Source: Prosthecobacter sp. SYSU 5D2 (GTDB taxonomy: Bacteria > Verrucomicrobiota > Verrucomicrobiia > Verrucomicrobiales > Verrucomicrobiaceae). Taken from it: 64,000 nucleotides of DNA. The DNA lies in the NCBI RefSeq assembly GCF_039655865.1, contig NZ_JBBYXL010000004.1, positions 399,267 through 463,266 on the forward strand. Direction: 5' to 3'. This document shows, one piece after another, positions 9,587-19,134 of the stretch; position 1 is the stretch's first letter; every line of letters begins with the position of its first letter. The notes under the pieces were generated by a model. It was not told the DNA's origin, ran no database searches, and saw only the letters and a program-made list of their open reading frames with translations. A program made the translations under genes and the position numbers.

Positions 9587-10614
9587 CGGATGGAGCGGGA
9601 AGGAACGGGGGTTGGGGCGGCGGCGGCAGGCAGCTTCTGCTGAAGGTTCATCAGCGGCAGGAACTGGGGCACACGGTCATCAATGATGACCTTGCCGGGG
9701 ATGCTGGGCAGGACCTCGCCCAGGGTCTCCAAATAAATGCGTTTTTTGGTCACTTCGGGGGCTTTTTGATATTCCGCGAGCAGGGCCGTGAAGCGGGTGG
9801 CATCGCCCTCTGCCTGATTCACGCGCTGGGTAGCGTAGCCCTCAGCCTGGCTGATGCTCTGCTCGGCTTTGCCGCGGGCCTCCGGGATGACGCGGTTGTA
9901 TTCGCCATTGGCCTGGTTGATGGAGGATTCCTTCTGCTGCTGGGCACGGTTCACTTCATCAAAGCTGTCCTTCACCTCCGCCGGCGGGTTCACATTGCCG
10001 AGCTGGATCTGGTCTATCTGGATGCCCATGGCCAGCGAGCTGACGATGGTCTGCAGACGCTCCAGCGCCTTGACCTCGATCTCCTGACGGCCGACGGTGA
10101 GCACTTCATCAATGGAGCGGTCACCGACGACCTCGCGCATCACGGCCTCCGAAAGGTCACGCAGAGTGGACTGAGGCTCGATGAAGTTGAAGACAAAGTT
10201 CCGCGCCTCATCAATTTTGAATTGCACCACCCACTCCACCACGGCGGCGTTCAGATCCCCCGTGACCATGTTTTTTTCCTTCTCCATTTCGGAGAAATCC
10301 TTATTGAACTGGAACTCATTGCTGGCCCCGCGCGTGCCGTAGCCAAACTCAAGCTTCAACTGCCGGCGGATCTCCACCTGCGTGACCTGGTCAATGCCAA
10401 AGGGCAGCTTGAAATTCAGCCCCGGCTGGGTCGTATCCAGATACTTGCCAAACCGCTGCACCACCCCCACCGAGTTTGCCGGGATCTGGTAAAAGCTGGA
10501 AAGCACCCCGATGCCGATGAGCAGGGCGAGAACGCCCAGCAGAATGCGCCCGGGATTGATCTTGAGATTGTCCGCATTGGGGAATGGGAGACTTGGAGGT
10601 CGTGAAGCAGCCAT
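9583..10614 (-). CDS. hflK: HflK, prohibitin-family membrane complex subunit
   Basis: The 343-residue protein has a short proline-rich cytoplasmic start, one membrane span (ILLGVLALLIGIGVLSSFYQI) and an SPFH domain opening SVGVVQRFGKYLDTTQPGLN. The family signature NPPAEVKDSFDEVNRAQQQK follows, then an Ala/Gln/Glu-rich coiled coil. It is the partner of HflC in the FtsH-associated complex. It is first in the hflK-hflC-AddB-like operon and overlaps hflC by 4 bp. A TATAAT hexamer lies 45-50 bp upstream on the coding strand, but I see no good -35 element with it. Confidence 0.93.
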   Translation of the reverse strand: MAASRPPSLPFPNADNLKINPGRILLGVLALLIGIGVLSSFYQIPANSVGVVQRFGKYLDTTQPGLNFKLPFGIDQVTQVEIRRQLKLEFGYGTRGASNEFQFNKDFSEMEKEKNMVTGDLNAAVVEWVVQFKIDEARNFVFNFIEPQSTLRDLSEAVMREVVGDRSIDEVLTVGRQEIEVKALERLQTIVSSLAMGIQIDQIQLGNVNPPAEVKDSFDEVNRAQQQKESSINQANGEYNRVIPEARGKAEQSISQAEGYATQRVNQAEGDATRFTALLAEYQKAPEVTKKRIYLETLGEVLPSIPGKVIIDDRVPQFLPLMNLQQKLPAAAAPTPVPSRSIR

Positions 10615-10976
10615 CCAACTACCTTAGCGAGAGGGGGGGCCAGGGCAAGCGATCAAGCATTATACAATGCGCCGCAGAGTGGAATGGACGACCAGGCGTG
10701 AGTTAACATTCACTGCCCCTCCTCCTTTTCTGCTTTTATCATTCTTCGGCTTTGCCGGGGTGTAAAACGGATAGATACTGCGGAAGCAGAGTTTGTGGTC
10801 CGGAGGGAGATCGCTCGCCGGACATATACGGCCTAAGGCGGCGGGCGGAGGCCGTTTGGTCACACCCAATGTTAGGCCATGGGGACGTCTTCAAAGAAAA
10901 GCGGCATCGGGCTCTGCGCTTCCTGCCGCACTCCGTGACGCTTCGCGACTCAAGCCGGTCTCCGGCCAGGGCTCGC
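10615..10976. other. Intergenic stretch without a supported gene
   Basis: About 360 bp separate hflK from the next leftward gene. Short frames on both strands look like shadows with biased composition. A TATAAT lies on the minus strand at 10664-10659 and may belong to the hflK promoter. I see no terminator-type hairpin and no RNA gene. Confidence 0.5.
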
Positions 10977-11507
10977 TCATGGAAAATCTGGGCTATAATC
11001 GAACGTCTCCTTGCCGACCATTTCACTGCCTTCCCCCCGGGCGTCGCCCATGGGGGTGTAGGAGATCAAAGTTCTCAGGCCGGAGACCAGGGCTTCAGGC
11101 TTGACCAGGCCTGTCATCACGGAACCGACGGCCTTCAGCTCAATCGTCTTGCCCGGTTCAAGGATGACTTTTCTATTCGAAGTTTTGCTGTCATAAACAG
11201 GAAGCTTGAAAAGCTCAAACCCTTGGTGAAAGCCAATACGGATAATTCTGTTAAGCAGTAGAGGCCTCTTGCTCTGGCTGGTGATGCTGACGCGTAATTG
11301 AATTTGCGACATGGAGGGCAAGGCGTCGGTTTTGAGAAGGTCCCATTTCAAATGGATGTTTTCGATGCCGATCACCTCCGAGTGTGACACGGTGAAAAAA
11401 CTGTCTGAGGGGGCCTCTTTCTTTTCCAACGCTCTGACCAACACGGGGGTCAACGAGATAACGGAGTATCCCAAACACAGGGCAACAGTTACAGCGATGA
11501 TTTTCAT
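10977..11507 (-). CDS. Secreted or membrane-anchored hypothetical protein
   Basis: I do not recognise this 176-residue protein. From the ATG at 11507 it starts MKIIAVTVALCLGYSVISLT, a signal peptide or membrane anchor. A beta-rich domain follows, with IQLRVSITSQSKRPLLLNRI, then EPGKTIELKAVGSVMTGL and TLISYTPMGDARGEG. The alternation suggests an immunoglobulin-like or beta-sandwich fold exposed outside the inner membrane. A start 21 bp upstream is possible; neither has a clear ribosome binding site. It stands alone between the hfl operon and the heme dehydrogenase. Confidence 0.5.
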   Translation of the reverse strand: MKIIAVTVALCLGYSVISLTPVLVRALEKKEAPSDSFFTVSHSEVIGIENIHLKWDLLKTDALPSMSQIQLRVSITSQSKRPLLLNRIIRIGFHQGFELFKLPVYDSKTSNRKVILEPGKTIELKAVGSVMTGLVKPEALVSGLRTLISYTPMGDARGEGSEMVGKETFDYSPDFP

Positions 11508-11628
11508 AGGAGGATCTGAGCAGGCCATAGGCAGCGTATCCGTTTTTTATCCCGAGCGTCAAGGATGCAACCCAGGGAAATTCAAAAGCCCTGGAAACAT
11601 GCTTTTAAATAAAAAAACTACCCCCTCC

Positions 11629-14517
11629 TCACTTCAAACTCCGCAAATATGCCACCAGATCCAGCAGCTCTTGCTCCGTCATTGTGGCGTCCAGGCCCAT
11701 GGGCATCAGGCTGGTGGTGAGGACGGTGTTGGAGATGATGCGGTCATGGGGCAGACTGGTTTCTTGGCCGGCGAGATCCATGACCAGGAGCCCCTCGGCG
11801 GTGTGGCTGCGGATGACGCCCGTAACGGACTGGCCATCGGCCATCTCCAGCACGTGGGCCTCATAATCACGGGCCAGGGTATTGCTGGGGAAGAGGATGC
11901 TTTCCAGCAAATCCCGCTCGGTGCGGATGGCACCGATTTTGGAAAGGTCGGGGCCGAGCGCACGGCCAAAGTCGGCAATCTTGTGGCAGGCCATGCAGGT
12001 GCCTTTGCCGGCGCGGAAGTGGCTGGCCCCGGCCTCGACTTTTCCCTGTGTGGCGGCCTTTTCAGCCAGGAGGCCGAGTTGGCGTTTTTTGGCATCCAGG
12101 CCCTCTTCTGCACGTTGGCGGGCAGGTAGGATGAGGGTCTCAAAAATCTCCGGTGGCAGGTTGCTGAAAGCGGTGCGGTAAAGGCTCTCCTGCTGGCTGA
12201 TGAGGGCGGGATTTTTCGCCATCTCCGTGGCCAGCGCGCGGCCCTGCTCCACCTCCCGCGTGCGGCGGATGAGCGGCAGCAGCTCCTTCATCTCCACCGG
12301 GCCGACGCTGGCGAGGGCGGGGGCCAGGGCCTGGATCTGTGCGGGCTGCAGCGGGGCGGCGGCGAGCATGGAGGCCGCCTGAATGCGGGCGGCGGAGGAT
12401 GAATCCGCTGCGGTGAGGACGGTACGCAGAAGGTCAAAGGTGACATCCGTCATCTTGCGGCTCTTCATGGAATCCAGGGCCTTCAGCCGGAGGGACAGCG
12501 GCTGCTTTTCATCATCCGCCAGGGCCTGGAGAGAAGCGTCAAAGGGATGCGCCTTTAGCCGCTTTAGCGCGGCCAGCAGCAGGGGCAGCCTGCCACTTTC
12601 GCTCAGATTTTTTCCATCCCCTGGATCCAGGTGCGGCAGCCAGTCCGGACTGACCTCGGCGATGGCCCGGCTGGCAAGCACCCGCAAGGCAGCATCCCGC
12701 ACCGGCAGAGATTTACTGCCCAGCATGGCGGTGATCAGTTTCTGTGTTTCCGGCTGGTCGACCAGTGCTTCGCAAAATTGCTCCAGTGCCCGCAGTCGTT
12801 GCGGCGTGGCCTCGGATTCGCCTAACCAGTTTTGCAATCCAGGAGCCACCCATTCATCCGCGTCCGGGTGCTGGATGACAATGCCCAGGGCCGTGCGCGC
12901 CAGGTCCGCATCCGCCGCGTCCAGATTTTCTGCTGCGATGCCCATATTGAGGTTCGCTTTCGCCGCGTCCTCCGGCTGCTGCTGCACGATGAGCATCAGC
13001 CGGCGCAGCAACACCGGGTCCGTGGTCGCCCGCACCTCATCCAGGCTGATCCACTGGCTTTCCCTCGTTGCGTTCAACACGGCATGTTCCAGCACTGGCT
13101 CCAGCGGCCTTGCCAGCAACTGCATCAGCACAGGCGACAGATCCGGCTCATGCTCTTTCCGCCTAGCCAGGGCTGTTAGTGCGTGGAGCACAGCGCAGGG
13201 ATTTTTGCTCTGCAACTGCTGGGCGATGTCCTCTTTCGTGGTCAGCTTCCAGTCCGGTTTCCAATCTGGCACAGCAGAAGCGGCAACAGCCGGCGCGGGT
13301 TTTGGCCCGCGAATGCGGTAAACACTGCCTAGCATGTCCGGCTTGGCCATCAGGGAGGAAGGGCAGCCGATGCGAAACCAGCCGCCGGTATTCAGCACCA
13401 GCAGTGACCCGTCCCGGTCCACGATGACATCCGTGAGATGCACATCGGGATCATTGATTTTCAGAAACTCATTCTCCGTTGTTTTAAACGTGGCCCCGTC
13501 CGGAGTGAGGTCCATTCGCACCAGCCGCTGGGTGTTAAAATGGGTGACGTATAGCGCGCCATCGCGGCCCAGCTCGCAGCCGCTCACGGCCACATGGCCG
13601 AAGTTATGAATGATCGGCATTTTATCCAGCGTGCGTGGCAGGCCGGCGATGGCCTGCATCTGGTCCGCCCGCTCATACACGCCGCCATAGAGCCAGTGCA
13701 TCAGCGTGTCCCCGCGCGGCTGGCTGTAGTACAGATTGCAGGTGCCGATGATATCGCCCTGTGGGGTAAAGGCCAGGCCAGTAGGATTATCCGCGCAGCC
13801 GAGTGAGTGCCACTGCACGTCGCTGCCATCGGGTTTACTCGTCCAGATGCCGCTGGACTTGCCCTCGTGCACGATCTTTCCCTCCTTGCCAATGACCGCC
13901 AGGCCCTTGCGCCCATGGCACCAGTAGAGCCTGCCGTTGGGATGCACCTTCGGCCCGTGCACATCCGCCGCATTGCCCGTGTAGTCAAAGCCGCTGACGA
14001 TCATCTTCCTATCATCCGCCACGCCATCGCCATCCGTGTCCGTCAGCTTCCAGATCCCCGGCGGGCTGCCGACGTAAAGGCTGCCGTCCAGCCAGGCTGC
14101 GCCCTGGGGAAAGGTCATCCCGTCCGCAAAGACCGTGCTGCGGTCATAGGTGCCGTCCGCGTCCGTATCCTCCAGCATCAAAACCCGGTTCGGCGGATTT
14201 TTCTCCAGTTGCGCTTTGTTCCAGTTCACTCCCACCGCATCGCCGACAAAAAGCCGTCCCCGGTCATCCACACAGCCCATGATAGGATGCCGCACCAGCG
14301 GTGCCGCCGCCGCCGTGGTGAGGGTGTACCCTTTCGGCAGCGCATGTGCCGGAGCCGGTGCCGCAGGACCGGAAAGTGTGACGATCACTTCCCGCCTGGC
14401 GCTGGCAGGAATTTCGTCGCCTTTGTCAGGCGGCAGATCCGCTGCCGACAACGACACGGGCCCCAGGGCGGCGACACACAGGCATGGCAGGGCAAACAAC
14501 AGTTCTTTGGTCAGCAT
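11629..14517 (-). CDS. PVC-type membrane-bound dehydrogenase with C-terminal c-type heme domain
   Basis: The 962-residue protein has a signal peptide (MLTKELLFALPCLCVAALG) and an N-terminal beta-propeller dehydrogenase-like domain of NHL/sorbosone-dehydrogenase type. Its repeats include RVLMLEDTDADGTYDRSTVF and KLTDTDGDGVADDRKMI. A helical-repeat middle region follows. The C-terminal domain carries GTCMACHKI, a CxxCH heme site at about residue 841, followed by ALGPDLSKIGAIRTERDLLE. This layout is typical of the large PVC-superphylum family of secreted heme dehydrogenases, thought to act on sugars in the periplasm. The exact substrate cannot be read. It is transcribed away from the oxidoreductase at 14766. 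Confidence 0.85.
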   Translation of the reverse strand: MLTKELLFALPCLCVAALGPVSLSAADLPPDKGDEIPASARREVIVTLSGPAAPAPAHALPKGYTLTTAAAAPLVRHPIMGCVDDRGRLFVGDAVGVNWNKAQLEKNPPNRVLMLEDTDADGTYDRSTVFADGMTFPQGAAWLDGSLYVGSPPGIWKLTDTDGDGVADDRKMIVSGFDYTGNAADVHGPKVHPNGRLYWCHGRKGLAVIGKEGKIVHEGKSSGIWTSKPDGSDVQWHSLGCADNPTGLAFTPQGDIIGTCNLYYSQPRGDTLMHWLYGGVYERADQMQAIAGLPRTLDKMPIIHNFGHVAVSGCELGRDGALYVTHFNTQRLVRMDLTPDGATFKTTENEFLKINDPDVHLTDVIVDRDGSLLVLNTGGWFRIGCPSSLMAKPDMLGSVYRIRGPKPAPAVAASAVPDWKPDWKLTTKEDIAQQLQSKNPCAVLHALTALARRKEHEPDLSPVLMQLLARPLEPVLEHAVLNATRESQWISLDEVRATTDPVLLRRLMLIVQQQPEDAAKANLNMGIAAENLDAADADLARTALGIVIQHPDADEWVAPGLQNWLGESEATPQRLRALEQFCEALVDQPETQKLITAMLGSKSLPVRDAALRVLASRAIAEVSPDWLPHLDPGDGKNLSESGRLPLLLAALKRLKAHPFDASLQALADDEKQPLSLRLKALDSMKSRKMTDVTFDLLRTVLTAADSSSAARIQAASMLAAAPLQPAQIQALAPALASVGPVEMKELLPLIRRTREVEQGRALATEMAKNPALISQQESLYRTAFSNLPPEIFETLILPARQRAEEGLDAKKRQLGLLAEKAATQGKVEAGASHFRAGKGTCMACHKIADFGRALGPDLSKIGAIRTERDLLESILFPSNTLARDYEAHVLEMADGQSVTGVIRSHTAEGLLVMDLAGQETSLPHDRIISNTVLTTSLMPMGLDATMTEQELLDLVAYLRSLK

Positions 14518-14765
14518 GGGGTCATGACGAACGAAAACGCGGCTTTTTGTCAAAGCGGAGCGAGGAAATCACATCTGTACCGATATTGGCATCACGTGGC
14601 TGTGTGCCGAAAGCGGAGGCATTTTGAAGGTGAGGTCCGTGCTCCTGGCTCACAGAAGTATGTGATTGGGGCACGGGGGAGTGAATGAGGGTGAAAGGCG
14701 GGGGCGATGGGAAGGGTATTGATTTGACAAGGCTCTCCAGGTTTGGGAGCAATGACTCTCTTCTC

Positions 14766-15803
14766 ATGAAAAAATACAACGTCGGCATCATTGGTTACGG
14801 TTGGGCAGCGACTGCGCATATTGACGCGATCAACGCCAGCAAGCAGGCCCAGGTCACAGCCATCTATTCCTCACGCCCGCTGGACAGCGCGGAGCTGAGC
14901 GCCAAGCATGGCGGTACGATCACCGCTTATCAGGATCTGGATGCGATGCTGGCCAGCCCGGACATCCACATTGTGGACATCACCAGCTATCCGAGCCAGC
15001 ACCGGAACCAGGCGGTGGCGGCGGCGAATGCGGGGAAGCACATCATTCTGGAAAAGCCGATGGCGAACTCCCTGCAGGAGGTGCGTGACATTGTGGCGGC
15101 GGCAAATGCGAACGGGGTAAAAGGCTGCGTATGCTTTGAGTGCCGCTTCTCCGGCCAGTTCCAGTCCACCAAGGCGATCATTGATGAAGGCCTGCTGGGG
15201 GAGATCCACTACGGTGAAGTGGACTACTATCACGGCATCGGCCCGTGGTATGGCCAGTTCCGCTGGAACATTGGCAAGAAAGATGGCGGAAGTGCGCTGC
15301 TGACGGCGGGCTGCCATGCGCTGGATGCACTGCTGATGGTGATGCCAGGCGAGGTGGACAGCGTGACGAGCTTCAGCACGAAGTCGAAGAGCAAGATCTT
15401 TGAACCCTATGAGTATGACACGACGAGTGTGACGCTGGTGAAGTTCAAAAACGGTGCGGTGGGCAAGACGGCGGCGGTGGTGGACTGCCTGCAGCCATAT
15501 TACTTCCACACGCACCTGGTGGGCAGCGAGGGGAGCCTTCTGGACAACAAGATCCACTCCAACAAGCTGAAGAGCGACAAGAAGGCGTGGGGCAACCTTT
15601 CCATGCATATGCTGGATTCCGGCGATGTGAACGACCATCCGTATCAGACGCAGTTCCAGCTTTTCTTTGACTCCCTGGACGAGGGCAAGGACATGCCGAT
15701 GACGAGCTTTACGGAGGCGCTGCGGACCTTTGAGGTGGTGTTTGCCTCCGACAAAAGCGCAGAGCAGGGCGGCAAGCCCGTGACGATTGCGGACCTGGGC
15801 TGA
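14766..15803 (+). CDS. Gfo/Idh/MocA family oxidoreductase
   Basis: The 345-residue protein starts MKKYNVGIIGYGWAATAHID, a Rossmann NAD(P)-binding fold. HIILEKPMANSLQEVRDIV contains the conserved EKP motif with the catalytic Lys. The C-terminal part (GEIHYGEVDYYHGIGPWYGQ, GGSALLTAGCHALDALLMVM) is the substrate-binding domain with the conserved His of this family. These enzymes oxidise or reduce sugars and inositols. The start at 14766 is chosen because the 27 residues upstream do not belong to the fold. A TTGACA at 14725-14730 could be a -35 element, but the matching -10 is poor. A strong terminator follows. Confidence 0.88.
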   Translation: MKKYNVGIIGYGWAATAHIDAINASKQAQVTAIYSSRPLDSAELSAKHGGTITAYQDLDAMLASPDIHIVDITSYPSQHRNQAVAAANAGKHIILEKPMANSLQEVRDIVAAANANGVKGCVCFECRFSGQFQSTKAIIDEGLLGEIHYGEVDYYHGIGPWYGQFRWNIGKKDGGSALLTAGCHALDALLMVMPGEVDSVTSFSTKSKSKIFEPYEYDTTSVTLVKFKNGAVGKTAAVVDCLQPYYFHTHLVGSEGSLLDNKIHSNKLKSDKKAWGNLSMHMLDSGDVNDHPYQTQFQLFFDSLDEGKDMPMTSFTEALRTFEVVFASDKSAEQGGKPVTIADLG

Positions 15804-15827
15804 GGCCGGGTGTGCGGTTGATTTTGG

Positions 15828-15863
15828 AAGGGGGCCAAGGGAGAAATCCTTTGGCCCCTTTTT
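15828..15863. terminator. Hairpin terminator between convergent genes
   Basis: AAGGGGGCCAAGGGA and TCCTTTGGCCCCTT pair with two G-U wobbles around a 4-nt loop and are followed by a T run. It ends the Gfo/Idh/MocA gene and could also serve the convergent holA gene, whose stop codon is 56 bp further right. Confidence 0.8.
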
Positions 15864-15918
15864 GTTAGCTGAGCAGGTGCTCTTTCAAATGCGGACGAGG
15901 GCGTCCGCGCTCCGGTTT

Positions 15919-17055
15919 TCAGCGGCGGGCAACGCGTGGGGTCAGGAGGCCAACGAGGAGGCGTTCAAGAACGACTTTGTTATCAAGCTGGGTGGTGACG
16001 AGCTTGGCGTTGGCGTCAAGACAAGCGACGAGGGCGGCGTGGAGTTCCTCGAGAGTGAAGCGGCCGGCTTCGTTGAGGGCGAGGAAGAGGGGGTAGGCAT
16101 TGAAGCCGCTGCCGTCTTTTTTGCGCGGGAGATGGGAGGTGGCCTCGCGGGGGAGGTTGTCGAGGCTGGCGGTAAAACCGCTGTAGTTGCTGCGGTTGAC
16201 CTTGTATTTGGTGGCGAGCTCCTTGACGATGAGGAGGCTGCGGACACGGGGGACGATGGCTCCGAGGAGAATGCCGATGGCGTTCTGGCCCTGATAAAGC
16301 AGGACGCCGAGAAGCTCCAGCGCGCGCTGAAGGTCGCGGGCACCGATGGCATTGCCGATTTCCCAAATGACGCCTGAGCGGCTGAGGGAGACGAGGCCAC
16401 GGACGGTGGCGATGCCGCAGCGGCGGCGCTCGCCAAGATAGAGGTCTATTTTTTCGATCTCATTCTCAAGCTGCCTGGTGTCGTCCCCGGCCATCTGGAC
16501 GAGGAGGTCAAGGGCGCCGCTTTCAAAGGTAAGGCCGAGTTCGCGGGCCTTCTGGCCGGCCTGGGCCATGACGGCGCCTTCCCAGCCGGCCTTGCTGGTA
16601 TCGGGCCTGTCGAAGACCTCGATGGCGGCGAGCTTGCCGAGGCGTTTGTAGGCGGTGCGACGCTTGTCAATGCTGTTGGCGCTCAGCACGAACTGGACGT
16701 CTGGACCGAGGCCGGCCTCGACGACATCCAGGATGTTTTCAAAACCCTGGACGGCGGCCTGCGATTTGCCGGTCTGGGTATCACCGAGGAAATTGGCGCC
16801 TTTGAGCCAGACGATTTTGGCCCCACCGAAGAAAGGCATGGTCTGGAGAGCAAGGATGACATTGGAGCAGATCTGGCCGGCATGCTCTGCATTGTCCGCA
16901 TTGCCCTCGATGATCTCATTGGCGAATTCATCCGCACCAGGTGGGGTGAGCCGTTGGACGGTCTTCATGGCCATTTCCTTCACCCGCGCATCATCCGTGC
17001 CCAGGATGACGTGGACCTGGCTGCTGCTGGAGGCGGACTTTTTAGGCGGAGGCAT
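15919..17055 (-). CDS. holA: DNA polymerase III, delta subunit
   Basis: The 378-residue protein matches HolA: the opening strand VHVILGTDDARVKEMAM, then a degenerate AAA+ core with AKIVWLKGANFLG and PDVQFVLSANSIDKRRTAYK. The lid region has ARELGLTFESGALDLLVQMAG followed by DTRQLENEIEKIDLYLGE. The C-terminal collar helices contain LGVLLYQGQNAIGILLGAI. Delta opens the beta sliding clamp inside the clamp loader. The ATG at 17055 (MPPPKKSASSSS) is preferred; the longer upstream reading has no homology-like sequence. The Ser-rich start before the fold is unusual but harmless. Confidence 0.88.
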   Translation of the reverse strand: MPPPKKSASSSSQVHVILGTDDARVKEMAMKTVQRLTPPGADEFANEIIEGNADNAEHAGQICSNVILALQTMPFFGGAKIVWLKGANFLGDTQTGKSQAAVQGFENILDVVEAGLGPDVQFVLSANSIDKRRTAYKRLGKLAAIEVFDRPDTSKAGWEGAVMAQAGQKARELGLTFESGALDLLVQMAGDDTRQLENEIEKIDLYLGERRRCGIATVRGLVSLSRSGVIWEIGNAIGARDLQRALELLGVLLYQGQNAIGILLGAIVPRVRSLLIVKELATKYKVNRSNYSGFTASLDNLPREATSHLPRKKDGSGFNAYPLFLALNEAGRFTLEELHAALVACLDANAKLVTTQLDNKVVLERLLVGLLTPRVARR

Positions 17056-17183
17056 GTGGAAGGGCGCGGACGGCGTGAGAAAAAGTGATGATCTGACTGG
17101 AAACCAAGCTGAACAAGTCATCAATAACGAATAAGGTTCAAGCAAGCACTTCCATCTTTCGTCTCCCCGCCCTAAAGTAACGT

Positions 17184-19055
17184 ATGTCCGGCCCGTCCAA
17201 GCCCTCCTGGTGGCAGATTGCACGCAATCTGACGAAGCAGGGCCGCACCTGGCTGAGCGACAATCTGGCGGACACGGGGCTGGACCCGCTGCCGGTGCGG
17301 CGCTGGCTGACTGGCTATGGACCGAAAAAATTCAAAGCGGATCTGAAGGCGGGGACCTCGGTAGCGCTGCTGGACATTCCGCAGGGGATGGCCTACGCGG
17401 CGATCGCGGGTCTGCCGCTGCAATTTGGCACGACCTGCTCGGCGGTGGCGGGGATCGTGGGGGCGCTGTTTGTGAGCTCGCGCTACACGGTTCTGGGGCC
17501 GACGAATGCGACGGCCTTCATGATCTTTTCCTATTTTGCGGTGGACTCTCATCTGGACCGGATCGGGCTGATGCCTCTGCTGGTTTTCATGGTGGGGACG
17601 CTGCTGCTGATCGGCTCGTTTGTGAAGGTGGCGGAGCTGGCGCAATACATCAGCCGGGCGGTGATGGTGGCGTATGTGACCGGGGCGGCACTGCTGATCA
17701 TGGCAAACCAGGCGGGGAATGTGCTGGGAATAGATACACGGATTGAAATGGAGGACGGGCAGATGATCCAGCCGAGGACGTTCCCGGGGATTGTGTGGCA
17801 ACTGGTGAGCCGCCTGACGCAGGCGCACTGGGAAAGCGTGCTGGTGGCAGCCATCACCGCCGCTTTATACTGGGGTGTGCGGAGGCTGCGGCCAACGTGG
17901 CCGAGCCTGGCGATGGCGCTGGTGGCGGCGTCCCTGACGGGTCTGGGCATGCAGATGATGAAGCTGGATGTGCCGACCTTTCAGGATGCGCAGTTTACCT
18001 GGCTGGACCTGCTGCCCCCCTTCCCTGACTTTGCCTCGCCGAGGTTCCTTTCGGACTTCAGCAGCCTGTTTGGCCTGGCGATTGCGCTAGCCTTCCTGGC
18101 GACGCTGGAAAGCTCTTCCATGGGCAAGACGCTGGCGGGGCTGAAGGGGCAGAAGGTGGACCCGAACCAGGATATGTTTGGCCTGGGCATGGCGAACCTG
18201 AGTTGTGCCTATTTGAGCGGCATGCCGTGCTCGGGCTCGCTGACACGGAGTGCGCTAAACTTCGCCAGCGGAGCGCGGACGCCAGTGTCTGCGATGGTGA
18301 ACGGGGTGATGTGCCTGGTCGGCGCCCTGACGTTGGGGAGTGCGGTGGCGCATGTGCCGAAGGCCTCCCTGGCGGTGCTGATCATCTGTGTGGCGGTGTC
18401 CATCATCAACCGGCGGCACATCCGCATCTGCCTGCAGGCGACGGGATCAGATGCGTTTACGTTTCTTTTCACTCTGGCGGCCACGCTGATGGTGCCGCTG
18501 CATGTGGCGATCTTTACCGGGGTGGGCATCTCGCTGATGCTGTATTTGAGGAAGGCCAGCCAGCCCTCGCTGGTGGAGTATGAATTTAACCAGGAAGGGA
18601 TGCTGGCGGAGGCGGAGCAGACGGGGGTGAGACAGAACCCGGGCATCTCCATTGTGCATGTGGAAGGAGAGCTGTTCTTTGGGGCGGCGGAGCTGTTCCG
18701 CACGCAGGTGCAGCAAGCCTGCTCTGACCCGAACCTGCGCATCATCATCCTGAGGCTGAAGAATGCGCGGCACATGGATGCGACCTCGGTGATGGCGATG
18801 GAGGACTTGGTAAAGGCGCTGCGTGCTGACGGTCGTGACCTGATCATCAGCGGGGTGATGAAGGACATCTACCGGGTGCTGCGGGATGCCGGCATGGTGG
18901 AGGTGATCGGCAAGGATAACCTGTTCCTGGCCAGTCCGAGCAACCCGAACCTGGCCACAAGGAATGCGCTGAAGCGCGCCCAGCAGATCCTGGGCACGAC
19001 GGAAGCGGAGGTGAAGATCTTTTTTGACCCGGGGAAAAAGAAGACGGAGGAGTAA
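17184..19055 (+). CDS. SulP family inorganic anion transporter with STAS domain
   Basis: The 623-residue membrane protein has the SulP core: LKAGTSVALLDIPQGMAYAA, then YTVLGPTNATAF and a second family region, SGMPCSGSLTRSALNFASGA. About a dozen hydrophobic spans cover residues 50-440. The C-terminal STAS domain (about 455-570) includes ILRLKNARHMDATSVMAMED. SulP proteins move sulfate, bicarbonate or related anions, usually with H+ or Na+. The substrate is not readable. Its 3' end overlaps only an implausible upstream extension of the next gene. Confidence 0.92.
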   Translation: MSGPSKPSWWQIARNLTKQGRTWLSDNLADTGLDPLPVRRWLTGYGPKKFKADLKAGTSVALLDIPQGMAYAAIAGLPLQFGTTCSAVAGIVGALFVSSRYTVLGPTNATAFMIFSYFAVDSHLDRIGLMPLLVFMVGTLLLIGSFVKVAELAQYISRAVMVAYVTGAALLIMANQAGNVLGIDTRIEMEDGQMIQPRTFPGIVWQLVSRLTQAHWESVLVAAITAALYWGVRRLRPTWPSLAMALVAASLTGLGMQMMKLDVPTFQDAQFTWLDLLPPFPDFASPRFLSDFSSLFGLAIALAFLATLESSSMGKTLAGLKGQKVDPNQDMFGLGMANLSCAYLSGMPCSGSLTRSALNFASGARTPVSAMVNGVMCLVGALTLGSAVAHVPKASLAVLIICVAVSIINRRHIRICLQATGSDAFTFLFTLAATLMVPLHVAIFTGVGISLMLYLRKASQPSLVEYEFNQEGMLAEAEQTGVRQNPGISIVHVEGELFFGAAELFRTQVQQACSDPNLRIIILRLKNARHMDATSVMAMEDLVKALRADGRDLIISGVMKDIYRVLRDAGMVEVIGKDNLFLASPSNPNLATRNALKRAQQILGTTEAEVKIFFDPGKKKTEE

Positions 19056-19134
19056 TGCAGCGGACGTAAAGTTTCCCATCAAGTATCCGCCTCAGCGCTT
19101 GTCGGATGCGGAGGGGCTGTGCTATGTGGCGCGA

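Noticed and set aside
10752..11261. Rightward frame in and beyond the gap left of the small secreted unknown
   Set aside because: It overlaps the leftward gene with the signal peptide, has no domain-like sequence and looks like a composition artefact.
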